A program made the position numbers and the translations under genes. From Virgibacillus senegalensis (GTDB lineage Bacteria; Bacillota; Bacilli; Bacillales; Amphibacillaceae), in assembly GCF_000821245.2 (NCBI RefSeq), contig NZ_LN611425.1, forward strand, positions 1,144,131-1,179,713: DNA of 35,583 bases. The letters run 5' to 3'. Shown in pieces: positions 25,619-33,570 of this stretch. A model generated the notes under the pieces. That model had not been told where the DNA came from, did no database searches, and worked only from the letters and a program-made list of their open reading frames with translations. Position 1 is the first letter of the stretch. Each line of letters begins with the position of its first letter.

Positions 25619-28600
25619 CTATTTAACTAGTACTTCCACCTTCCCCTGAAAAGGAAGTCCATAGACAAGCTCTCCGTTCAACGTTATCATCTGGTCACCT
25701 TTTTCGAGTTTCCTTTCCAGTTCACTTTTGGAAAATTGTAGTTTCAGCTCTTGGGTACCATCATTGTCATGGTCCACTATTTTGGCTGATTTTCCACTGA
25801 CTGGTTGCAAATCTCCGTCTAATCTGACCGTTTTTTCCTCTATGTCTTCTGGATTTATAGCCCGATTCAATTCAATAAACACGTTTAGCTTAGCTCCTTG
25901 TTTACTAGACTTATTCTCTTGCCCCTGTCTTTTTTTGATGACAGACGGGTCGATGGTGACTGCTGCTGGCAATAGAACCTGAAGAAAACCTCCCTTTATA
26001 ATATTCCCTTCTCCATCGCGCTGGTATGGCAATGCAGGCTCCAAGCTGACAAAACTTGCATCAGTAAGCTGTACACCATTGCTGTTTTCCGAGGAATCTC
26101 CGTTAAAGAAAAAGTTCGACTCGGAAACCAGTTCACTCGGCAAAGAATCACGTACATTATACTGCGTTTGGTAAGATACAAAACCATCAATCGTAAAATC
26201 AGGTTCAATCGTACTATAGGTAGAAAAATCGATATTACCACCTGCATTATCATAGGAGACATTATTCACTGCAATAACTCCAGGATTACTATTACTAGTA
26301 AAACCAGCCGCACCGTTGCTGAATGCGATACTATCTTTTATGACATGCGGTACATGTATCCCTTCCCCACCTAGTTTGAAACCGTTTTTATCCCCGTCAC
26401 CGACCGTGCCGTCGGTAAGAGTGCCATTTTGATAAGCAATACTATCCTCAATCAGGACGGAGCCGATTGCCCCTGTTCCTGCCTTTGTATATAAGTCCCA
26501 CCCGTCATCAATATTGTGGTGTGCAATGCAGCCACGGAAAACGTTGTTCTCTCCCGCTGTCAGTTTAGCGGCAAATCCATCTGCATTATTTTCAGAGGGA
26601 TCACGGTTATCGAAAGATTCACTATTCAAAATCAAATTATGAGACGGCCAATCTTCTCGGGCTGAATCTGGACTTGTGCGGCTTATTTGCAGACCGGTAT
26701 CTCCGTTTCCATAAAATCTGCTATTTTCAATAGTGTTATGACTACCTCCTACCGTGAATCCCTTTGTATTCCCAGCTGACCCTGTAAAGTCAATACCGGT
26801 TACATGCCAATAGTCACCGCTCAATACCACCCCTTCGGATTTTTTGTCAAAATCGATTACAGGGCTTGCCCCTTCCTCCGCCATCAAATACTTCCTTTTT
26901 TCTTTCGTTCCATCATTAAACTTCTCAATCAGTAATCTCTCTTTCCGCTTATACGTTCCATCAGCAAGAATAATTTTTTGACCTGGCTGGACATAGGCAA
27001 TTGCCGTGTCAAGGTCAAGCGGATTGTCTTTTGTACCGTTTCCCAGATTATTCCCATCGGGAGAAACGTGAATATCCTGACCGTTCCGGTATGTCTTCAT
27101 GGTAACCGTATAGTTACGTATTATTTTATTATAATTGGTTAAATCCTGCGTATCATCTGGTATAAAAGATATGCTAAAGTCATTATCCGCACTTGCTTCC
27201 AATTCAGTTGAAAAAACACTCGTCTCCTCTGCCTGAATCGGCTGGTAACGGACAATTGTGTCCATACCTTGCCTAATGGTGACGAAACCATCTACGTTAG
27301 GTTGCACCAATAATTCATAGTCTGTTTCAGAAGCAGTAGTGCGTGATAGTACATTCAGCTCGGGTTCAATCGGCTCGTGGGGCGGGACAACTTTGGGTGG
27401 ATCAGTAGCTTGAGCTGTTGACTCAAACTCCAGATTATGAACTTCGATATCAGCCAGTCGTGCTGCATAAAACCCTAGGTACATCTTAGCGTCCTGAACA
27501 TTTAATATTTCCGGTTCAAAAAATATTGCTTGCTCCCCATCATTTAATTGACCTGTAAAGCCACTGTTAGTCTTGGAAAGTGTTAGACGATAATCATTTT
27601 CGGGGTAGGTGTTTTCAAGTCCGGGCTTTTCGGCCTTCAACATGTTTTTCATTATGCCATTGCTGCCAGCTCCATCTGGCGTCTCTACCCCTGTCCGGAT
27701 AAACAGTTGGGTACCATTTTCCTCCTGAGTTCCGCCGCTGAAGCCACCAATCGCTGCTATATTTGAGGCGAAAACACTTGAATCATCTTCCTCCCCGATT
27801 GCATCCCTTGCCATGATACCAAACGATTCCTGTCCATCATGGGCTGGGCTTTTGGCATATTCATTTACCTTAATGTCAGCCGAAATCCGGAAATTATCCG
27901 CTTCCGCATCCAGTTCCGTATAATAAAAAGTGATGCCGTCATGATCACCGGTGATTTTGCCGGCTCCAGGCTCCGCAACCAGCCGGATTCCTCCATCACT
28001 CAATGGTTCGATATAGTTTTTCTCCGCTCCTGTTGATTGACCAAACTGGGTTACTTTCCACTCCGGTTCAGAAGTTTCCCTTACGGTAACCTCGAAGGTA
28101 ACCGGTTCGATATCAGCAATACTCGGGATAATCTCGACAGTATAAACTCCAACGCGTTCCTTATCAAATCTAGAAATGTCTATTTCATAATCTGATTCAT
28201 CGATTAGCTCCACGTTTTTATTTGCGTAGAATTTTCCGACTTGAATACCGCTAGAATCAAAGTCTTCCCCAATATGATAGGTAGTTTTAGGGTAGTTAAC
28301 AAGCTTCAAACCTCTTACTCCGTTTTCTTGTACCTTAACGGAGAAGGCTGTCTCGGCATGCTTATAAAAAAGCTTTACCTGCTGTTCTCCGATTACTTCA
28401 TCATCGATATCAGATGCAGTTAGCTGCTGTAGCATTACCCGTTCCGTAGTGCCATCACTGTAAGTTGCATTGACGATCAAACCAGCCAAATCCAACTCAT
28501 CCCCCGGGTAATAGGTAGTCTTTTCCGGAAGCTGTTCAATCTCCAATCCGGTAAGTGCTGCGTTAGAAACAGAAACATCAAACGAACTTGTGATGCTAGG

Positions 28601-29746
28601 TTCTTGCTTTGATTGAACCGTTACCGTCTTGACACCTGGCTCGGTAAATCGATAGTCCGAGGAATCGATGTCTTCTCCATTAATAACAAACCGGAGCATC
28701 TCTTCATCAAGCTCCTTTACCAGGTAACCATTGTCATATTCACCCTCCACAACCAATCCATCTGCTTCAAAAGAATCATCCAAATGATAATCCAACTTGG
28801 CTGGATAGTATTTGACCCGCAAATCTGTAAGGACTAATTCGCGGATGGTCAAATCCAAAACAGCCGAAGCACCTCCATAATGGAAGGTAATCTGATTGTC
28901 GCCTGCTTCCATACTGTCAAAGCCAGTAACAAAATATTGCTCCGTATCGAGCAGCTGTGTGCTGCCATCAGGATAAACAGCTGTAACTTGAAGTCCTTCT
29001 AGTTCGAGCTTTTCCCCGATTAAATAATCTTTCTTCATATTTTCAGCATCGAGTAGCAGCTTGTCCGGTTCCGGTTTTATTACTTCGACAGAAAAATCAT
29101 CAAAAGTAACAGCAGCCTCACGAGCCACATAAAACCCGACATATAAATTGTCTGAAAAGCTTTCTGTAAGAGTAACCACCTGTTGTTCTCCGTTGACCGC
29201 AACTTCATACGCTTCCCCGGACTTTTTAATGGATAAGTCATAAACTTCACCTGTCACGGGAGGGTTACTATCTGAAAAGGAATCCATTTTAGTTAAACCG
29301 TCCTGGTTATAAAAACCACGCATTTTATCATCCAGCCCCCCGACGGCCAAATAATTGGAAGCCGCTTTGCCGGAATCTCCATTTCCTTCTACTTGGTCCC
29401 GAATCATTAATCCAAAAGAACGTTGACTGTCTGGGTTATAGCGATCCACCTTCACTCTCGTATGGAATTCAAAATTAGACTGAACGGATATCTCCTTAAA
29501 GTAATAAGACAATCCTTCTTCACTGCTCGCTATTTTTCCACCGGCCGCATCTATACTGAAAGACCCATCTTCATGAAATACCGGAGGCGGATTTTTTTCT
29601 TCACTTGTATTGGATCCGAATGCAGCAAACTGCCATTCATCGGTATTCAAGTAGGTTTGAGCAGCGAAAACAGTCGTGGTAAGATTACCAAATAACAGCA
29701 AAAAAATGGCACAAACAATCAACAAGCGAAAGCATTTTTCCTTCAT
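25619..29746 (-). CDS. secreted modular pectate lyase, PL9 family
   Basis: A 1375-residue exported endo-pectate lyase that cuts polygalacturonate by beta-elimination. Sec signal peptide 1-29 (hydrophobic core, VFA-A cleavage). Modules: a jelly-roll/LamG-like domain at 30-225; four bacterial Ig-like repeats (about 227-302, 304-395, 398-473, 476-557), each with the YxxG-x-DGST pattern; a second LamG-like copy at 562-778, clearly duplicated from the first; a linker domain to about 885; the parallel beta-helix PL9 domain 890-1260 with HNTIENSRFYGNGDTGLQ, FDNRD and ADGFAAKLTAGENN. Lys1061 is the expected Bronsted base and Asp1046, Asp1049 and neighbours the Ca2+ site. The C-terminal domain (1265-1375) has an acidic DHDNDG loop. 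There is no wall anchor. It is monocistronic, under operator O4 plus a cre. Confidence 0.93.
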   Translation of the reverse strand: MKEKCFRLLIVCAIFLLLFGNLTTTVFAAQTYLNTDEWQFAAFGSNTSEEKNPPPVFHEDGSFSIDAAGGKIASSEEGLSYYFKEISVQSNFEFHTRVKVDRYNPDSQRSFGLMIRDQVEGNGDSGKAASNYLAVGGLDDKMRGFYNQDGLTKMDSFSDSNPPVTGEVYDLSIKKSGEAYEVAVNGEQQVVTLTESFSDNLYVGFYVAREAAVTFDDFSVEVIKPEPDKLLLDAENMKKDYLIGEKLELEGLQVTAVYPDGSTQLLDTEQYFVTGFDSMEAGDNQITFHYGGASAVLDLTIRELVLTDLRVKYYPAKLDYHLDDSFEADGLVVEGEYDNGYLVKELDEEMLRFVINGEDIDSSDYRFTEPGVKTVTVQSKQEPSITSSFDVSVSNAALTGLEIEQLPEKTTYYPGDELDLAGLIVNATYSDGTTERVMLQQLTASDIDDEVIGEQQVKLFYKHAETAFSVKVQENGVRGLKLVNYPKTTYHIGEDFDSSGIQVGKFYANKNVELIDESDYEIDISRFDKERVGVYTVEIIPSIADIEPVTFEVTVRETSEPEWKVTQFGQSTGAEKNYIEPLSDGGIRLVAEPGAGKITGDHDGITFYYTELDAEADNFRISADIKVNEYAKSPAHDGQESFGIMARDAIGEEDDSSVFASNIAAIGGFSGGTQEENGTQLFIRTGVETPDGAGSNGIMKNMLKAEKPGLENTYPENDYRLTLSKTNSGFTGQLNDGEQAIFFEPEILNVQDAKMYLGFYAARLADIEVHNLEFESTAQATDPPKVVPPHEPIEPELNVLSRTTASETDYELLVQPNVDGFVTIRQGMDTIVRYQPIQAEETSVFSTELEASADNDFSISFIPDDTQDLTNYNKIIRNYTVTMKTYRNGQDIHVSPDGNNLGNGTKDNPLDLDTAIAYVQPGQKIILADGTYKRKERLLIEKFNDGTKEKRKYLMAEEGASPVIDFDKKSEGVVLSGDYWHVTGIDFTGSAGNTKGFTVGGSHNTIENSRFYGNGDTGLQISRTSPDSAREDWPSHNLILNSESFDNRDPSENNADGFAAKLTAGENNVFRGCIAHHNIDDGWDLYTKAGTGAIGSVLIEDSIAYQNGTLTDGTVGDGDKNGFKLGGEGIHVPHVIKDSIAFSNGAAGFTSNSNPGVIAVNNVSYDNAGGNIDFSTYSTIEPDFTIDGFVSYQTQYNVRDSLPSELVSESNFFFNGDSSENSNGVQLTDASFVSLEPALPYQRDGEGNIIKGGFLQVLLPAAVTIDPSVIKKRQGQENKSSKQGAKLNVFIELNRAINPEDIEEKTVRLDGDLQPVSGKSAKIVDHDNDGTQELKLQFSKSELERKLEKGDQMITLNGELVYGLPFQGKVEVLVK

Positions 29747-29802
29747 TTATTCACTCCTCCTATTTTCTATCCTTCAAAACCTTGCGACTTTCCCCCCCTC
29801 CA

Positions 29803-29816
29803 AGCAAACGCTTTCA
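29803..29816. promoter_or_regulatory. cre-like site in the pectate lyase leader
   Basis: AGCAAACGCTTTCA matches the cre consensus at 12 of 14 positions and lies 4 bp downstream of operator O4, within the transcribed leader of the pectate lyase gene. It suggests CcpA control in addition to the LacI-type repressor. Confidence 0.6.
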
Positions 29817-29820
29817 TTTT

Positions 29821-29836
29821 ATAACAACGTTGTTAT
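29821..29836. promoter_or_regulatory. LacI-type operator O4 upstream of the pectate lyase gene
   Basis: An exact copy of the 16-bp palindrome found at uxaA and the IolB-like gene, 7 bp downstream of the pectate lyase -10 box. Confidence 0.88.
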
Positions 29837-29843
29837 GTGCTGT

Positions 29844-29872
29844 ATCATAAAACTCAGTCAACAGATTGTCAA
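29844..29872 (-). promoter_or_regulatory. pectate lyase promoter
   Basis: Minus-strand TTGACA (29867-29872), 17-bp spacer, TATGAT (29844-29849), about 100 bp upstream of the start codon and directly followed by operator O4 and the cre-like site. Confidence 0.85.
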
Positions 29873-29925
29873 CCGAGTTTGCTGAAAATTCCTACAATTT
29901 ACCTATTTTTATGTTTTTTCCTCGT

Positions 29926-30820
29926 CTATAGAGAAGGATAAAGCTGCTTCAGTAACCCATATACCGCGCCAAGCAGATTCGCATTTTGCCGAAAATGACA
30001 GGCTGCTATCTTAGGCTTAACGGTAGCAATATCCACTTTACGAAGAATCATTGCTAGTTTCTCGTCAATTTTGTCAATCAAGTCTGGTCTGGCACTAATT
30101 CCTCCACCAATTAAAATGACTTCCGGATCGTATATGTACTGCAAGTTATAAATGCCTACAGCCAAATGATGGTAGAAACGTTCGATCGCCTTTAAACATA
30201 CAAGATCTCCAGCTTCCGCCATATCAAAAATAGCTTCTCCAGTCAGTGAACGATTGTCTACTTGCTTTTCGGCTGCTACGTGACGAATCAAAGCTGCGGT
30301 TGATGCAGTCGCACTCCACGTAATATTTTCTTCGCTCAAATCCGGCCGTAAAAGCATATATCCAAACTCGCCACCATGTAGATTGGCCCCTTTATGCAAG
30401 ATTCCATCTTTAATAACCGCTCCCCCCGATTCCGGTACCGATTACAACAGCCAGCACGTTTTGCTTACCTTGGGCGGCTCCTTTCCAAACCTCTGCATAA
30501 CCAGCACAGTTGGCATCATTCTCCATAAAAACCGGTAACTTCGTTTTTTCCTTTACCAATTGTAACAAATTGGGTCCGTGAATATATGGTAAAGCACTGG
30601 CTCCATATATTATACCTTCTCCTGAAACGGCACCAGGTGCACTGATTGCTATACCTGCAGTTTCTGGATTTTCTCCGGCATACTTCGTTATCAATTCTAT
30701 TAATCCATCAATCGTTTCAGGTGTTGCCGATTTTGTTTCCTCCAAAATTGTCGCGTCTTCCTGAACTAAAGCAAATTTAATAAAGGTACCGCCTATATCA
30801 AATGCTAGATAGTTTTTCAT
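29926..30820 (-). pseudogene. ROK-family sugar kinase (BglK-like), frameshifted copy A
   Basis: A kinase of about 297 residues split into two frames. The 5' part starts MKNYLAFDIGGTFIKFALV (ATP-binding DIGGT) and runs through ENDANCAGYAEVWKG and VIGTGIGG. It then shifts and stops at 30410. The other frame resumes with GANLHGGEFGYMLL, YIYDPEVILIGGGISARPDL and the RQNANLLGAVYG ending. The break is one extra G in a six-G run (plus strand C at 30422-30427); five would restore IGGAVIKDG as in copy B. The protein lacks the ROK zinc Cys motif and has GEFGYML instead, like beta-glucoside kinase BglK. Either a real mutation or a homopolymer sequencing error. Confidence 0.85.
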
Positions 30821-30873
30821 TCCTCCATCCACTCCATTTCTATATGATTGTGCTGCCATGAATGCAGATAAAC

Positions 30874-30902
30874 AAAGAAGGCAGCCTGTGGCTGCCTTCT
30901 TT
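30874..30902. terminator. bidirectional intrinsic terminator
   Basis: Perfect 13-bp arms (30874-30886 and 30890-30902) with a 3-nt loop; AAAGAAGG/CCTTCTTT ends give U tracts in both directions. It closes the DnaQ-like gene, whose stop lies at 30901. Confidence 0.92.
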
Positions 30903-31512
30903 ATTTCCGATTAGCTGATTTCCGCCGTCTTTTCTCGGTTTTGGGAGGGAAATAACCTCGCTCATAAACCCTTCCTTTTTTACATCCATAGAAGGCTGCC
31001 AAGGCGTTAAGGTCCTCGACCTGTTGAAGCTTTATTGCTTCCACCATTAATAACGCCGCAGCCCTTGCGTCCTCTAAAGCATTGTGGTGGTAAAATTCGA
31101 TTCCATTATGACCCGCAACTGTATGCAATTTATGATTTGGCAATTCCGGCCAAACCTTTTTCGACATGGTGACCGTACAAAGGTAATCAAATTCCGGATA
31201 AGTAAGTTCGAATCGATCCAATGTCTGTCGCAATACACTCATGTCAAAACTAGCATTGTGGGCGACGACCAGCCTGCCGGATAAATACGGCTTTAATGTC
31301 GGCCATAGCTCATCAAAGGTTGGTGCGTCAACGACATCTTGTTCCTCGATCCCATGGATATACGTATTCATAGAATCGAACTCCATCAATGGGTTAATCA
31401 AGCTATAAAATTCATCTATTATGCCGTTCTCATTGGCAATCACAACACCAATCGAACAGGCACTCGTACGGTAACGATTCGCTGTTTCAAAGTCTATAGC
31501 TGCAATTTGCAA
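30901..31512 (-). CDS. DnaQ-like 3'-5' exonuclease (DEDDh, Pol III epsilon family)
   Basis: A 203-residue RNase-T/DnaQ-fold exonuclease. The DEDDh residues are seen as Asp7/Glu9 in IDFETAN, Asp in AHNASFDMSVLR, and His/Asp in HHNALEDARAA. It is a stand-alone protein like those found in many Firmicutes rather than a PolC domain, and acts on DNA or RNA ends. It starts with TTG at 31512, with GGAGGG six bases upstream. A minus-strand TATAAT box lies at 31557-31562. It is unrelated to sugar use and sits between the two ROK kinase copies, so it marks the border of the island or an insertion into a former tandem pair. Confidence 0.9.
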   Translation of the reverse strand: MQIAAIDFETANRYRTSACSIGVVIANENGIIDEFYSLINPLMEFDSMNTYIHGIEEQDVVDAPTFDELWPTLKPYLSGRLVVAHNASFDMSVLRQTLDRFELTYPEFDYLCTVTMSKKVWPELPNHKLHTVAGHNGIEFYHHNALEDARAAALLMVEAIKLQQVEDLNALAAFYGCKKGRVYERGYFPPKTEKRRRKSANRK

Positions 31513-32162
31513 AATATTCCCTCCAGATGAGGTTATTTCCTCACTATTAAAGGTTTATTATATAATACTTGTCATGGACAAACAAAAAATAGTCTTTTTT
31601 TAATTTTTGCCACAACAAAATGAATTTAAAACCTAGCAGGAAAATGTAATGAAACAAGACAGTCCAGATGCATTGAAGAAAAGTTGTTTCTCTTGCAAAT
31701 GAGTTGGTGAACTCTACACTCCGCAAGCTCTCTATCGAAAGGTAACTTCCATCAAAAGAATTCGTTTCCCGGACGCACGTGCCTACTCTCAAATTCGGAC
31801 TAGGGCCTCGATCGTCCGTTTTTTCGGAGGAGTCTCGCTGATTTCCTCCCGCACTATTTCATTTTATAGAGTCTCTTTAACCATTAATCGGAGTAACTGG
31901 TTGAAGGTCATTCTGTACAAACAGGTTGTGTGGTAATGATGATGTTTCCCATGTACTCGTAAGGTGCGTCATCAACAAACATATGAGTACAGCATAACTT
32001 TAGGGGAACAAAGGAAAGGAGTTTTTTTCGCACACACTGATCCAGCCTATATCAAGATAGAGAAACACCACCACCATCAAGATAAAACCATAAATTCTTC
32101 TAATCCTTTTAAAAAAGACCAAACCCTAGGGTTTCAGCCTTTAAAAAGCACCTTTTCACCTG
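31513..32162. other. 650-bp intergenic stretch: promoter plus decayed repeat, no gene seen
   Basis: At the left end lies the DnaQ-like gene's promoter (TATAAT on minus at 31557-31562). Around 31780-31860 is a GC-richer block (CGGAGGAGTCTCGCTGATTTCC) reminiscent of the same Bacillaceae repeat seen near 18450. At 32121-32134 is a perfect 14-bp palindrome AAACCCTAGGGTTT followed on the minus strand by a U run, which may terminate the small gene at 32163. Short frames in both directions lack ribosome sites and family features. Confidence 0.4.
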
Positions 32163-32474
32163 CTATTTTTGCTCTTGTTTTTTCAACAATTCTTCCATGT
32201 TACTATTCATCCGTCCTAATTGGCGTATAATCATCCAATTCTGTTCTACCAGAGTAGATAAATAGGTAACTTTTGCCTGTTCTTCTGCTTTTGCAAAACT
32301 TAATGCCATTCCGGCCTTAAAAAAATTATTACCTGCCAAATCGTTGGCAATCCGTTGGAGAACTACCAAATCCTTTTCATCCAAATCCTCTAACTGATAT
32401 TTTTCCATAAATTTTTGCAGCTGCTTTTCTTCTTTTGATTGTTTCTTTTCATTATTTCCGCCAAATAGTCCCAT
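32163..32474 (-). CDS. small hypothetical protein, charged, coiled-coil-like
   Basis: A 103-residue cytoplasmic protein starting MGLFGGNNEKKQSKEEK. It is rich in Lys, Glu and Gln with helical, coiled-coil-like character; the middle shows DLDEKDLVVLQRIANDLAGNN and the end QLGRMNSNMEELLKK. The start at 32474 is set by AGGAGGATAAG; the in-frame Met at 32492 has no such site. I do not recognise a named family. It has its own spacing on both sides and no functional link to the sugar genes is evident. Confidence 0.7.
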   Translation of the reverse strand: MGLFGGNNEKKQSKEEKQLQKFMEKYQLEDLDEKDLVVLQRIANDLAGNNFFKAGMALSFAKAEEQAKVTYLSTLVEQNWMIIRQLGRMNSNMEELLKKQEQK

Positions 32475-32591
32475 ATACTTATCCTCCTGCATAAAATCTC
32501 ACTACACCCATTTTTACTTACACAGGAGGGAAAATCAAATGAAACGCCAATAAATTAGTATTTCATTTAACATTTTTTAATCTTCGTTTTT

Positions 32592-33493
32592 TTATATCCT
32601 TTCTCTACTATCTTGTTCTTGTTTCAGCCACCCATATACGGCACCAAGTATATTGGCATTCTGTCGGAAATGGCAGGCTTCAATGCGCGGCTTAATTTGA
32701 GCTAAATCAATTAAATCAAGAATCCTGTCCAGCTTGCCGTTTATGTGTTCTATTAAATCTGGACGTGCACTTATTCCACCACCGATAAGAATGATTTCCG
32801 GATCATAAATATATTGCAAATTATAAATCCCGACTGCCAATAGATGGTAAAACTCATCCACTGCCTCACGGCAAACAGGATCGCCAGTTTCTGCCATTTC
32901 AAATATTTTTTCTCCAGTCAGCCTTGATGGATCTTGCCGCTTTTTCTTCGCAACCTTTTTTACGAGGGCTTTTACAGAAGCAATCCGGCTCCAGACTTCG
33001 TCACTACTATGGATATCAGGGGTAAGCAGCATGTAACCAAACTCTCCGCCGTGCAAACGATCTCCTTTATGCAGCTCTCCATTTTTCACAACAGCTCCGC
33101 CAATTCCCGTCCCGATAACCATTACCATTACATCCTTTCTACCTGCCGCCGCCCCTCTCCATATCTCTGCATAAGCAGCACAGTGGGCATCATTATCCAT
33201 GAAAACCGGCAATCCAGTTCTTTCCTTGATCAACTCTTTCATGTTAGGACCGTGGAGATAATGGACAGCACTCGAACCATAGACAAAGCCAGCCTCTGAT
33301 ACGGCTCCCGGCGAACTCACAGCAATTCCGGTAAGAAGAGGTTGAGACATTGCTCGGGATTCAAGAAATAATAGCAATTCATCGATCGTTTTCGGTGTCT
33401 TCATTTTGCTGCTTGAAAGGATATCCCCCTCCCTAGTAACAATCCCATACTTTAGAAATGTCCGCCTATATCTACTGCTAAAACATGATCCAC
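32592..33493 (-). pseudogene. ROK-family sugar kinase (BglK-like), frameshifted copy B
   Basis: A close paralogue of copy A. The true start is GTG at 33493 with AGGAG seven bases upstream, giving VDHVLAVDIGG; then the frame hits a stop after 13 codons. One missing base between 33461 and 33462 (GG-ACA read as GGACA) explains it: restoring it gives GGTFLKYGIVTREGDILSSSKMKTPKTIDELL and continues into the intact remainder, which has VIGTGIGGAVVKNGELHKG, GGEFGYMLL, IYDPEIILIGGGISARPDL and RQNANILGAVYG. From the first internal Met (33404) an open frame of 270 residues remains but lacks the ATP-binding DIGGT. It lies 77 bp downstream of the GH1 gene and is probably cotranscribed. Confidence 0.85.
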
Positions 33494-33570
33494 GGCTTTT
33501 CTCCTCTCCTCTTTCACTTAAAGCGAACCGATTTCTTCTCCGTGTTTATCCTTATGAATGAACGGTCATC

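Noticed and set aside
30410-30430. Programmed ribosomal frameshift in ROK copy A
   Set aside because: No supporting slippery-site architecture or downstream structure was seen, and paralogue B encodes the same region in one frame, so an indel is simpler.
31547-31792. 81-codon minus-strand frame in the long intergenic stretch
   Set aside because: It overlaps the DnaQ-like promoter and the repeat block, has no ribosome site, and shows no protein-like composition.
32521-32552. Plus-strand AGGAGG followed by ATG AAA CGC CAA TAA
   Set aside because: The frame is only four codons; the adjacent AAATGAAA/TTTCATTT inverted repeat has a 16-nt loop and is weak as a terminator.
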